Shown: positions 19,622-31,194, counted from the stretch's first letter. The stretch is 64,000 nt of DNA from Corynebacterium nuruki S6-4 (GCF_007970465.1 NZ_CP042429.1:930001-994000); one strand, 5' to 3'. Notes: a model not told the origin generated them from the letters alone. Program-made: numbers and translations.

Positions 19622-19718
19622 GGGAAGTGTTACCACCTCACTCCGTCATAAGCTGGCGGATCCGCACTTTTCCGCAGGTCACGGAAAGTCCGGCGGGCCT
19701 GGGGTGGTAACACTTTCC
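19622..19718. repeat. 97-bp element with 16-bp inverted termini
   Basis: Terminal inverted repeats GGGAAGTGTTACCACC (19622-19637) and GGTGGTAACACTTTCC (19703-19718) match at 15 of 16 positions. Inside is a second small stem, ACTTTTCCG/CGGAAAGT. The element lies upstream of the SDR start (19508) and just before the second hairpin repeat. It could be a miniature inverted-repeat element or a looped operator. No open frame. Confidence 0.7.
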
Positions 19719-19743
19719 GGAGCGCGCGCACGGAGCTGTGCGA

Positions 19744-19812
19744 TGTCGGCATCGCGCGACACCAGGATGGTGGGCGGCCGTCAGGACCGACCTCACGTCG
19801 CGCGATGCGGAC
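19744..19812. repeat. hairpin repeat with GCATCGCGCGAC arms, copy 2
   Basis: Arms GCATCGCGCGAC (19749-19760) and GTCGCGCGATGC (19797-19808), with flanks that pair less well than in copy 1. The loop shares CCAGGATGGTG and ACCGACCTCAC with copy 1, in the same orientation. It lies between the SDR start and the thiE stop. Confidence 0.82.
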
Positions 19813-19833
19813 CACGCGGCCGCAGCGCGGGTG

Positions 19834-20607
19834 CTACCGACCAAGCACCGCCTTGAGCTCCGCCGCCGCGGCACGCGGATCGGCGGCCTCCGTCAGCGCC
19901 CGCACCACCACGGCACGCACCGGGACCTGCCCGTCGAACGCTGCCCCGGATGCCGGTCCGGACGCTGCCCCGGATGCAGGTCCGGACGCCGCGGCGTCCT
20001 GCACCTCGGGCAGCGTCCGTGCGTTGACGCCCCCGATGGTGAACCAGACCTTCTCCCGCTGCGCCGCCACCGGAGCCGCGGCCAGCATCGCCGCGGTCTC
20101 CGTCACCAGGGACAGCCCGGTCGCCGCGCGGCCCGGCTTGGTCGGGGTCTCCCACAGCGGCCCGGTGCAGAAGTAGTCGAGGGCTCCGTCCTCCATCGCC
20201 GCCCGCGCCTGCGGCAGTGAATGGGTGGACAGCCCCACCACCACGTCGGGCCCGAGCAGCTCGCGGACCTGAGGGACCGTCAGATCGTCCTGGCCGACAT
20301 GGAACACGTCGGCACCGACGAGGGCGGCGATGTCCGCCCGGTCGTTGACGGCGAACAGCTTCCCGTGCTCCCGTGCCACCGTGGCGAGCACCTCCAGCGC
20401 GGCGATCTCGTCGCAGGTGTCGATGGACTTGTCGCGCAGCTGGATGATGTCCACTCCGCCGTCGTAGGCGGCGTGCAGGAAGTCCCGCAGATCGCCCTGT
20501 TCCGTCCGCGCGGGGGTGCAGAGATAGAGGGCGGCGTTCGACAACAGGTCGAGACGGTGACGGCGCAGATCACGGTCGGGGGTAGCGGCAGATCGCAGGA
20601 TGCTCAT
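19834..20607 (-). CDS. thiE: thiamine-phosphate synthase
   Basis: Couples HMP-PP and thiazole phosphate to thiamine phosphate; TIM barrel, 257 residues. Seen: IIQLRDKS, FAVNDRADIA, VFHVGQDDL, VGLSTHS, YFCTGPLWETPTK and FTIGGVNARTLPEV. Near the C-terminus an Ala/Ser/Gly/Pro insertion of about 20 residues follows LPEVQDA. It is encoded by a 24-bp tandem duplication at 19938-19985. ATG 20607 is the natural start; longer frames run into the riboswitch region. It is transcribed away from thiOSGF, so its own leader does not contain the TPP aptamer. Confidence 0.92.
   Translation of the reverse strand: MSILRSAATPDRDLRRHRLDLLSNAALYLCTPARTEQGDLRDFLHAAYDGGVDIIQLRDKSIDTCDEIAALEVLATVAREHGKLFAVNDRADIAALVGADVFHVGQDDLTVPQVRELLGPDVVVGLSTHSLPQARAAMEDGALDYFCTGPLWETPTKPGRAATGLSLVTETAAMLAAAPVAAQREKVWFTIGGVNARTLPEVQDAAASGPASGAASGPASGAAFDGQVPVRAVVVRALTEAADPRAAAAELKAVLGR
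19938..19985. repeat. 24-bp tandem duplication inside thiE
   Basis: Two 24-bp units beginning ACGCTGCCCCGGATGC, differing at one base, plus a partial third. It encodes an in-frame Ala-Ser-Gly-Pro type insertion just before the last strand of the ThiE barrel. Copy-number change would keep the frame. Confidence 0.8.
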
Positions 20608-20624
20608 GTGGTGAAATGGTAGCC

Positions 20625-20745
20625 GTAGGCGAACTACGGGAGCCCCTGGCGGTGCCACAGCAGTGACGCACCGCGGCCGGGGCTGAGAGGACCGGTGCAC
20701 CGGTCGACCGTCCACACCTGACGCGGATCATGCCGCCGGAGGAAA
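20625..20745 (+). promoter_or_regulatory. TPP riboswitch (THI element) controlling thiOSGF
   Basis: The thi-box signatures are in order: ACGGGAGCCC near 20635, GGGGCTGAGAGG near 20681, ACCTGACGCGGATCATGCC near 20715 and CGGAGGAA near 20733. This fits the TPP aptamer consensus (CTGAGA, then CCTGA...GGATAATGCC). It ends at the thiO ribosome binding site (GGAGGAAAGGAACGC before ATG 20753), so control by occlusion of translation initiation is likely. Confidence 0.93.
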
Positions 20746-20752
20746 GGAACGC

Positions 20753-24193
<3,441 letters not shown>

Positions 24194-24228
24194 GACCGGC
24201 GCCGAGGTGCCCCGGTCCCGTCCCCGGC

Positions 24229-25530
24229 TCAGGCGCTGTACTGCCGGGCCCGCCAGCGCACCATGACCGCCCGGCTCACCAGCAGGCCGACCACACCGAC
24301 GGCCCACACCCCGCCGACGGCCACCAGCCAGGCCAGCCGGAAGTCGTCCCAGGTGTAGTCCCCGCCGTGCGCGGAGGCATCCAGGATGACACCCACCAGC
24401 TGTGAGGCGACCATGGCGGCGGTGAACCCGCCCATGTTCGACAGCCCGGTGGCCGTCGCGGTGAACCGGCGGTCCACCTCCTCACGGACGGTGTCGAAAC
24501 CGAAGTTCGCGACCGGGGCCAGCCCGGGCAGCAGGATGTTCATGACGATGATCGCCGCGAAGCCGCGCGGGGCGTCCGGCAGGAAGAACACCACCCATCC
24601 CACCGCCACGACGACCGTGGCGGCGAGAGTGACGAGCGGACGCTGCCGACCGGCCCGCGCCGAGATGATCCCCATGACCGGGCCGACGGCGACACTCATC
24701 AGCATGTTGACGACGAGCACCGTGGAGGCCTGCCCGTCGGACAGCCCCATACCGAGGGTCATCAGCGGCTTGCCCCACAGCAGGGTGAAGACGACCTGGC
24801 TCATCAGGGTGAAGTGGATGAAGAACCCGAGCCAGCAGGCCGGCTGCCGGACGACGACGGCGAGGGTGCGGCCGATACCGGAGCGCGCCGGACCGGTCCC
24901 CCCGGACGCTGCCGGGGCACCGGCGACGGTCGGCTCCGGGGTGTCCCGCACGGCCAGTCCGACGAGGACCGCGATGAGTACGCTGAGCCCGCCGAGGCTG
25001 ATGAATGCACTGCCCCAGCCGGAGGCGTGGAGCAGTGCGGTGAACGGCACCGCGGAGATGAACTGGCCGATGTAGCCGAGCCCGCCGGTGAGCTGGGTGA
25101 ACAGCGGGGTCCGCCGCATCGGGATCCAGGCGGGGAGCAGCCGCATGACCGACAGGAACGCGGTGGCGTCCGCCGAGCCGACGATGACCCGGGCGACGAT
25201 CGCCACCGGGTAGGAGGAGGTCGCCCCCAGCAGTACCTGGCCGATGCCCATGAGCAGTGCGCCGACGACGAGCATCCGGCGGGGTCCGAACCGGTCGATG
25301 AGCATGCCCATGGGGATCTGGGCGAGGGCGTACACGCCGACCTGGACCGAGGAGAACACCGCCAGGCGGCTCGCCGACATGCTGAAGTGGTCCATCGCCT
25401 CCACCCCGGCCACGCCGAGGGAGGTCCGACCGGTGATCGCCAGGATGTAGGCGAGGATCGACGCGCCCCAGACGAGCAGGGCGCGGGTGGTCAGACGGTC
25501 ATCAGGTGGTGTGGTGGAGGAGGCTGGCAC
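24229..25530 (-). CDS. MFS transporter
   Basis: Major facilitator superfamily permease, 433 residues, with about 12 hydrophobic segments. The loop-2 signature DRFGPRRMLVVGA lies in the first half, and a 20-residue Pro/Ala/Gly linker (TPEPTVAGAPAASGGTG) separates the two bundles. GTG 25530 is chosen because upstream sequence is not hydrophobic and overlaps nothing useful. Substrate cannot be inferred. It is convergent with thiF. Confidence 0.85.
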   Translation of the reverse strand: MPASSTTPPDDRLTTRALLVWGASILAYILAITGRTSLGVAGVEAMDHFSMSASRLAVFSSVQVGVYALAQIPMGMLIDRFGPRRMLVVGALLMGIGQVLLGATSSYPVAIVARVIVGSADATAFLSVMRLLPAWIPMRRTPLFTQLTGGLGYIGQFISAVPFTALLHASGWGSAFISLGGLSVLIAVLVGLAVRDTPEPTVAGAPAASGGTGPARSGIGRTLAVVVRQPACWLGFFIHFTLMSQVVFTLLWGKPLMTLGMGLSDGQASTVLVVNMLMSVAVGPVMGIISARAGRQRPLVTLAATVVVAVGWVVFFLPDAPRGFAAIIVMNILLPGLAPVANFGFDTVREEVDRRFTATATGLSNMGGFTAAMVASQLVGVILDASAHGGDYTWDDFRLAWLVAVGGVWAVGVVGLLVSRAVMVRWRARQYSA

Positions 25531-25629
25531 GGTCCCCCACTGTAGACCTGGTACGACCTCACCTGACCGCTGGGTCGGCGACGGGGCGTCCGGTGACCGG
25601 ACGCCCTGCCACCGCACAGCAGACGACTG

Positions 25630-26375
25630 TCAGCCGGCCAGCGTGAGGCAGCCACGCACCAGAACAGTCAGGGCGCCGACGGCGGCGAGCGTCACCGCCA
25701 GCCGGTGGGCGACGGTGCGGTCGACCCGGTCGCTGACCCTCATACCGACGGCGATGCCGATGACGATGGCGACCAGCGCCGCCGGCCAGATACCCCAGGG
25801 CTCGGAGCCGATGTCCCCCGCGCCGGTGAGCCACTTGACGAGGAAGCTCAGTGTCCCGGACACGACGAACAGCGGCTGCAGGGTGGCGGCGAAGGTCCGC
25901 TGCCCCCAGCGGGACGCCTGCCCGTAGACCGTGATGACCGGCCCGGCGACACCCGCCAGCGTGTTGCTGAACCCGGCGACGACACCGGCGGCCATCGCCG
26001 GTGCCCTCCCCCGACTGCGGGGATGTAACGCCGGCCGAAGGTGGTGATCCCCAGCGCCACGAGGATGAGCGCACCGACGATGATCTGCAGGACGGCGGGA
26101 CTGATGACGTGGATGAGCCAGGTCCCGGGGACCACACCGACGACCATGACCGATCCGATGAGTCCGAACTTCCGCCAGTCGACGTTCTGCCGCTGGGTCC
26201 AGGTCGACAGCAGGGCGTTGACCACCGCGATCGCGTTGACCACCATGATCCCCTCGACCGGCCCCATGGCCAGTGACAGCACCGGGCCGCCGAGAATCCC
26301 GACCCCCATCCCCGACACGCGCTGCATGGCGGCCCCGATGAGGATCGTGACGAAGACGAGCAGCACCAGTGACAT
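25630..26375 (-). pseudogene. TauE/SafE (TSUP) family permease, frameshifted
   Basis: The two halves of one TSUP permease lie in different frames. The N-terminal half starts at ATG 26375 (MSLVLLVFVTILIGAAMQRV) and reads through MGPVEGIMVVNAIAVVNALLS to FGRRYIPAV. The C-terminal half resumes as APAMAAGVVAGFSNTLAGVAG and ends at 25630. The shift falls at about 26003-26022, in a run rich in C and G homopolymers, and corresponds to one missing base. Otherwise the protein is intact (about 248 residues, 7-8 helices). Either a fresh pseudogene or a sequencing error. Confidence 0.8.
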
Positions 26376-26479
26376 AACTTCAGAATCTAGACCTGTGTGA
26401 CTCAGGACAACGTCAGCACCCCGGAGTTCTTCCGGACTCCTGCTCCGACGCCGGAGGACGGGCGGTACGCTGCATATCC

Positions 26480-27913
26480 GTGACCTCTGCCACCGCTGCG
26501 ACGTCCGGACCTGCCGGAACTTCAGGGACTTCAGGGACTTCAGGGACTTCTGAGCCCGCCGGGTCTTCTGCACCCTCCGGGGCCGCCGACCCTGTCGCCG
26601 ACCACCCCGACGGTCCCGGTCGGCCCGGTCGACCGAGCCGGCCCGTGCTGCGCACCGTGGTCCGTACCGTCTCGACTCTTGCTGCCTGTGCCGGGTGGGT
26701 CGTCGCCCTGCTCATCCAGCTGTCGCTGCTGGACCGGCACCGTCCCATGATCATCACCGACGTCCACTACTACTACCGGGTCCTCACCGGGGTCTGGGGC
26801 GGCGACCTCGGCGAGTATCCCGTCGTCGGACTCTGGCCGGTCCACCTGCTCCTCGGCCTGACCCGCTCGGCCGGCGGCGACGAGGACTGGTTCACGACCG
26901 CCTTCAGTGTCATGTGCGCGGTGTGTTCGGCGTTTTTCACCCTGTGGCTGCTGTGGCGTGATCCGTCACCGTGGTGCCCGGCCGCCTGGTTCTGGGTGCT
27001 GTACTCCGGGTGCGCGGGGCCGATCATCCTCACCCGGCTCGATCTCTTCCCCGGCCTGCTGGTCGCGACTGCGGCGGCCCTCCTGTTCGCCCGGCACAGG
27101 CCAGGCAGGACCGGCGGTACCGGTGGGTCAGGCGGCTCCGGCAGTGTCGCGCAGACGGTGGCCGCCGTCCTCCTCGCGGTGGCGACGGCGGCGAAACTGT
27201 GGCCCGGTGTCCTCGCGGCGGGTCTCGTCGGCCGGTGGCGGCACCTGTCGACCTGGGCGCGGACGGCGGGGTTCCTCGCCGCGCTCGCCGTCGTCGCCGG
27301 GCTCGTCGCCGCAGTCTCCGGGGCGGACCGGCTGACATCGCCGCTGGACTACCAGACCGATCGCGGCCTGCAGGTCGAGTCGGTCTCCGCGACCCCGCTC
27401 GTCCTCGCCGCGGCACTCGGAAACCAGGACGGTCGCTGGCATGTCGGTCAGGCCCCGTCGAAGAGCATCGAGATCACCGGCCCGTGGGAGTCGACGATGG
27501 TGACCGTGGCGGATGTCGGGCTGATCGTCGTCCTCGTCGCCGCGGCCGGCGTCGGACTGTGTCGGCTGCTCCGTGGCGGCTGGACGCCGCAGCGCACCCT
27601 GTCGTTCTGGGCGGCCCTCATCATGGCGGTCATCGTGACCGACAAGGTCCTGTCACCGCAGTACCTCGTGTGGATCACCCCGCTCCTCGCCGTCGGGCTC
27701 ACGGTGAGCCGTCGGCCGAGTCTCCGGATCGCCGCCCTGCTGACGGTCGTCGCGGCGCTGCTCACCACCCTGGTCTTCCCGGTGAACTACGACGGACTGC
27801 TGGCCGACGGTGGCCCGGAGCTGCTGCCCGCTGTGCTGCTCACCGTCCGGAACGGTCTGCTGCTGCTGGTCACGGCGGTGTGCCTGCGCTGGGCCACGGC
27901 CCGGGACCGGTAG
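26480..27913 (+). CDS. GT87/DUF2029-type membrane glycosyltransferase, copy 1
   Basis: Polytopic GT-C-fold protein, 477 residues, like the polyprenyl-phosphate-mannose-dependent transferases that build lipomannan/arabinomannan in mycolata. About ten transmembrane segments. VHYYYRVLTGVWGG and GEYPVVGLWPVH near the first loop carry acidic residues expected at the active site. Also FWVLYSGCAGPIILTRLDLFPG and LTSPLDYQTDRGLQVESV. The first 40 residues are low complexity, with a 9-bp tandem repeat encoding repeated Thr-Ser-Gly. GTG start at 26480. Followed by a paralogue 11 bp downstream. Confidence 0.8.
   Translation: MTSATAATSGPAGTSGTSGTSGTSEPAGSSAPSGAADPVADHPDGPGRPGRPSRPVLRTVVRTVSTLAACAGWVVALLIQLSLLDRHRPMIITDVHYYYRVLTGVWGGDLGEYPVVGLWPVHLLLGLTRSAGGDEDWFTTAFSVMCAVCSAFFTLWLLWRDPSPWCPAAWFWVLYSGCAGPIILTRLDLFPGLLVATAAALLFARHRPGRTGGTGGSGGSGSVAQTVAAVLLAVATAAKLWPGVLAAGLVGRWRHLSTWARTAGFLAALAVVAGLVAAVSGADRLTSPLDYQTDRGLQVESVSATPLVLAAALGNQDGRWHVGQAPSKSIEITGPWESTMVTVADVGLIVVLVAAAGVGLCRLLRGGWTPQRTLSFWAALIMAVIVTDKVLSPQYLVWITPLLAVGLTVSRRPSLRIAALLTVVAALLTTLVFPVNYDGLLADGGPELLPAVLLTVRNGLLLLVTAVCLRWATARDR
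26517..26552. repeat. 9-bp in-frame tandem repeat in glycosyltransferase gene
   Basis: Four tandem units of the type GGGACTTCA encoding Thr-Ser-Gly repeats in the N-terminal tail of the GT87 protein. Slippage would change length by three residues without breaking the frame. Confidence 0.75.
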
Positions 27914-27924
27914 ACTGCGACGGT

Positions 27925-29313
27925 GTGACTCTCCCCCGCCGTAGCCCCCGGTCGACCCGGCCAGCCAGGTCGGCGCAGTCAGCACAGTCGCAGCTGCCGC
28001 TGTTCTGGCTCGTCTGGCTGGTCGCCCACGCGATCCCGGTCGTCTGGATCGTCGTGGGTCACACCTCCACCGGGGACGTGCACTACTACCGCAGCGGGGT
28101 CTCCGGAGCCGTGACGGACGCCATGACCGAGTACCCCGAGGTCGGCACCTGGCCGGCGGTGTTCGTCAACGCGGTGACCGACCTCGTCGGCGGCGGACAG
28201 GACACGTTCGTCACGGTGTTCATCGGCCTGTGCGTCCTGCTGTCCGCCCTGTTCACCGGGTGGCTCCTCAGTGAGGGGTCCCTCCGCCACGGTCACGGCG
28301 CCGGGGTACGGGGGACACGGGGGGCACGGGGGACACGGACCGCCGCGTGGTTCTGGGTGGGGTTCATCGCGTTCTCCGGCCCCATCGCCGTCACCCGGCT
28401 CGACCTGTTCCCCGGTGTGACGGTGGCGTGGTACGCCGCCTGCCTCATCGCCGGGTCCTCCCGGGTGCGAACGGCGGGGACGGCACTGCTCGCTGTGGCG
28501 ACGATGATGAAACTGTGGCCGGGCGTCCTGGCCGCCGGACTTGTCGGCGGGCTTCGCCGCCGGTCGACGTGGCTGCGGGTCGGCGCCTTCGTCGCCGCGC
28601 TCGCCGTGCTGTGCGCCCTCGTGGTCCTCCTCGCCGGCCCGGAGCGGCTGACCTCGCCGTTGACCTACCAGAGCGACCGTGGCCTGCAGGCCGAATCTGT
28701 CCTGGCCACCCCTGCCATGGTCGCCGCCGCCGTCGCCGGGACGGACGCCGCGGGCACCAGCCGGTGGTCCATCGGGTACGCCGCGTCGAAGAGCTACGAG
28801 ATCGAGGGACCCGGGGTGGAGGCCCTCACGACCGTGTCCACCGTCCTGATGGCCGCCATGATCCTCTTCGCCCTCGGATGGGCGGTGACCCGGCTGATCC
28901 GCGACGACTGGTCACGGGAGCGGGCGTTGGCGTTCAGTGCCGCGATGATCATGCTCGTCATCGTCACGAACAAAGTCTTCTCCCCGCAGTACCTCACCTG
29001 GATCGCCCCGCTGACCGCGGTGGCCCTCCTGGCCTACCGGCGGCGGATCGTGTCCATCATCGCGGTGGAACTCCTCGTGACTGCGGCGCTGACCACCGTC
29101 GTCTACCCCTCCCTGTACGACTGGATCATCGCCGTCCCGCCGTCGCCCGTCCCCACGATGGTGCTGCTGCTGCGCAACGCCATGGTCCTCGTCCTCACGG
29201 TCACCTGCCTGTGGTGGTGCGTCACCGCCGGCCGGGGTTCCCGGGGCCGCTCGGGACGCCGTGGTCAGAGTGCGAGCACCTCCGCGACCGCCCGTCCGGT
29301 CTCGGCGACATAG
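27925..29313 (+). CDS. GT87/DUF2029-type membrane glycosyltransferase, copy 2
   Basis: Second GT-C membrane protein, 462 residues, clearly paralogous to its neighbour. Matching landmarks are DVHYYRSGVSG, TEYPEVGTWPAVF, FSGPIAVTRLDLFPG, MKLWPGVLAAGLVGG, LTSPLTYQSDRGLQAES and VTNKVFSPQYLTWIAPL. GTG 27925 starts it 11 bp after copy 1; no strong ribosome binding site, so translational coupling is plausible. Its last 49 bp overlap the 3' end of the convergent kinase gene. Confidence 0.8.
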   Translation: MTLPRRSPRSTRPARSAQSAQSQLPLFWLVWLVAHAIPVVWIVVGHTSTGDVHYYRSGVSGAVTDAMTEYPEVGTWPAVFVNAVTDLVGGGQDTFVTVFIGLCVLLSALFTGWLLSEGSLRHGHGAGVRGTRGARGTRTAAWFWVGFIAFSGPIAVTRLDLFPGVTVAWYAACLIAGSSRVRTAGTALLAVATMMKLWPGVLAAGLVGGLRRRSTWLRVGAFVAALAVLCALVVLLAGPERLTSPLTYQSDRGLQAESVLATPAMVAAAVAGTDAAGTSRWSIGYAASKSYEIEGPGVEALTTVSTVLMAAMILFALGWAVTRLIRDDWSRERALAFSAAMIMLVIVTNKVFSPQYLTWIAPLTAVALLAYRRRIVSIIAVELLVTAALTTVVYPSLYDWIIAVPPSPVPTMVLLLRNAMVLVLTVTCLWWCVTAGRGSRGRSGRRGQSASTSATARPVSAT

Positions 29314-30023
29314 CCGCCGCCGAAGACCGCGGCATGCAGGTACAGCATGTGCAGGCGGTGCAGCGGGAGGAGTTCGCGCCACCGGGTCGGCAGCTCCGCC
29401 ACCTCGGCGTAGGCGCCGAGAATGTGGTCGAGGAAGGGGGCACCGAACAGGGTGAGCCCCGCGAGGTCGGTGAGCGGGTGGCCACCGTGGGCCGCCGGGT
29501 CGATGAGGACCACCCCGTCCGCGCTCCACAGCACATTTCCGGACCACAGGTCGCCGTGCAGCCGCGCCGGTGGCAGGTCGTCGTCGAAGTCTCCCGCGGT
29601 GAGCCGCGCGCACAGCTGCGGCGTCCCCGCCACGGCGCGGCCCCGGTCGGCCGCCACCTGGGCCAGTGGTCCGATCACCGAGGACGCGAAAAACGTGCCC
29701 CAGTCGGTGGCCGGGGCGAGGGGCAGCTCGAGCAGACTGTCATTCGGTCCCTGGTAGCCGCTGCCGCTCCAATCGGCCGGTCCGGCACCGAAGGCGGGGG
29801 CACCGGCCCGGTGGGTCGCGGCGAGGCGGCGTCCGAACTCCTCGGCGTGCGCGGCGTCGGGTGCGGTCGGGGTCACCCGTTCCAGGACCGTGTCGCCATC
29901 GTGGCGGTCGAGGACCCCGACGACCGGCACGCCACCGTCGGCGGCCGCCAGCCAGGTCAGGCCGGCGACCTCCCAGTCGCCGGGGCGTCCCGGATTGTGC
30001 TTGATGTAGGTCTGCGGTGTCAC
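29265..30023 (-). CDS. fructosamine kinase family protein
   Basis: Fructosamine/ketosamine-3-kinase family (aminoglycoside phosphotransferase fold), 252 residues. Such kinases phosphorylate glycated amines for repair. The catalytic loop LHGDLWSGNVLW (about residue 180) and the metal-binding VVLIDPAAHGGHPLTDLA are intact, as is PQTYIKHNPGRPGDWEVAGL at the N-terminus. GTG 30023 gives a 4-bp GTGA overlap with the Nudix stop; GTG 30032 is an alternative. Its 3' end overlaps the GT87 gene by 49 bp. Confidence 0.87.
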   Translation of the reverse strand: MTPQTYIKHNPGRPGDWEVAGLTWLAAADGGVPVVGVLDRHDGDTVLERVTPTAPDAAHAEEFGRRLAATHRAGAPAFGAGPADWSGSGYQGPNDSLLELPLAPATDWGTFFASSVIGPLAQVAADRGRAVAGTPQLCARLTAGDFDDDLPPARLHGDLWSGNVLWSADGVVLIDPAAHGGHPLTDLAGLTLFGAPFLDHILGAYAEVAELPTRWRELLPLHRLHMLYLHAAVFGGGYVAETGRAVAEVLAL

Positions 30024-30505
30024 CTCACCCACCGTAACCGTCCGGCGAGCACCGGGAACACCTCGGACATCAGCGGAGCTAACGGAGGGGCCGGAGCACC
30101 CGGGGCACCGTCAGCACCATCAGCACCGTCAGCACTGCCGGTACTGTCCAGCGGAAACCAGCGGCCTTCCTCGATCTCCGCGGCGACCACCGGGGCGGTG
30201 TCCTGCCCGACGGACACGACATACACTCTGGCCTGCACGTCGCGGCCGGGCTCGTTGGCTGCAGGGCTCCGGAAGACGCCCATGTCCTGCAGCTGAACGT
30301 CGGACAGGTCCAGACCCGTCTCCTCGGCGACCTCACGTCGGGCCGTCTGCTCCGGTGTCTCCCCGGGTTCGGGTTTACCGCCGGGGAACTGGAACAGTGC
30401 GGTCCCCCGTTTCCGGACCGTGAAGACGTCGGTGCGGGCCGCATCCCGCCCCGTGGCCGGTCCGCGCAGCAGCGCCACCGCGCTGACGACGACCGGCCGG
30501 CTCAC
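30020..30505 (-). CDS. Nudix hydrolase (MutT-like)
   Basis: Nudix hydrolase of 161 residues. The full Nudix box is visible, from GGKPEPGETPEQTARRE to EETGLDL (about residues 40-62). Expected to cleave nucleoside diphosphates linked to other groups; substrate unknown. GTG 30505 overlaps the upstream gene's stop by 4 bp (GTGA). A 9-bp DNA repeat gives an Asp-Gly-Ala run near the C-terminus. It is in the middle of a tightly overlapped set: HO-like gene, Nudix, kinase. Confidence 0.9.
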   Translation of the reverse strand: MSRPVVVSAVALLRGPATGRDAARTDVFTVRKRGTALFQFPGGKPEPGETPEQTARREVAEETGLDLSDVQLQDMGVFRSPAANEPGRDVQARVYVVSVGQDTAPVVAAEIEEGRWFPLDSTGSADGADGADGAPGAPAPPLAPLMSEVFPVLAGRLRWVR

Positions 30506-31194
30506 TGCTGGAGGGCGCCGCGGATCATCGAGACCGTCACCATGCATTCGGCGTCCGGGTTGCGGTCCTGGTAGCCACGGCAGATGTCCGAACCGTGCTG
30601 GAGGACGAGCATGAGGGCGGCGCTGAATTCCTCGGAGAGGCGTTCGAGGCCCTCTTCGTCGTGGACGAGGGCACCGGCGATGTCCCGGAGGCCGTCCGTC
30701 GGCGCGTCCACGGTGGTGTCCGCGGTCGCCGGCCGCAGGCAGACGGCCGCGCAGTCCAGCCTGAGCAGCACGTGGGCGACGAGGGCGGCGGTGTCCCCGG
30801 CGGCGAGCAGTTCCGCGACATGCCGACGGAACTCCAGGGTCGAGGGGACGGTCACGTGCCGGTCCCGCCATCGGGCGGTGGCATGGGCGCGGTCCAGGGT
30901 GGTGGCGAATCGTTCGGTCACCACCGCGAGGATCCGGCGCAGTCCGGCCGTCGGGGCACCGGTGCACGCCGGGTCCGCCAGGGCTGTGCGGAGTACGCGG
31001 AGGCCTTCCCAGTGCTGTTCGAGATAGGCGGCCCGGCCCGCGAACGGCAGACTGCCGTCGGCCATCCGCCGGATCACCGTGGACCGTCGCAGGCAGTCGA
31101 CGGCGGCGGCCGAGGCTGCGGCGACGGTGGCCGTCGTCTCCCGGGCGAGGGGCTGTCGCGGTTCGTCTGCGGGCACGACCGTCATCTGCGTCAT
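30502..31194 (-). CDS. diverged heme oxygenase-like protein without axial histidine
   Basis: No obvious family at first sight, 230 residues, all-helical composition. Eye alignment with HmuO gives ordered similarity: STxxxxxxxGxL near residue 38, then LEQ, then a WRDRHVTVP segment matching WRSRITASP of C. diphtheriae HmuO, then ALVAHVLLRL against ALVAHHYxRY. At the position of the heme-ligating His of HmuO it has Val, and the distal Gly-Asp-Leu-x-Gly-Gly is replaced by LDCAAV. It may be a paralogue that lost heme cleavage. It lies directly downstream of hmuO with a DtxR-like box in its promoter. A TenA-type protein is the main alternative. Confidence 0.5.
   Translation of the reverse strand: MTQMTVVPADEPRQPLARETTATVAAASAAAVDCLRRSTVIRRMADGSLPFAGRAAYLEQHWEGLRVLRTALADPACTGAPTAGLRRILAVVTERFATTLDRAHATARWRDRHVTVPSTLEFRRHVAELLAAGDTAALVAHVLLRLDCAAVCLRPATADTTVDAPTDGLRDIAGALVHDEEGLERLSEEFSAALMLVLQHGSDICRGYQDRNPDAECMVTVSMIRGALQQ

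Noticed and set aside
18452..19812. Composite transposon carrying the SDR gene
   Set aside because: No transposase or target-site duplication is visible; only the weaker claim of repeat bracketing is kept.
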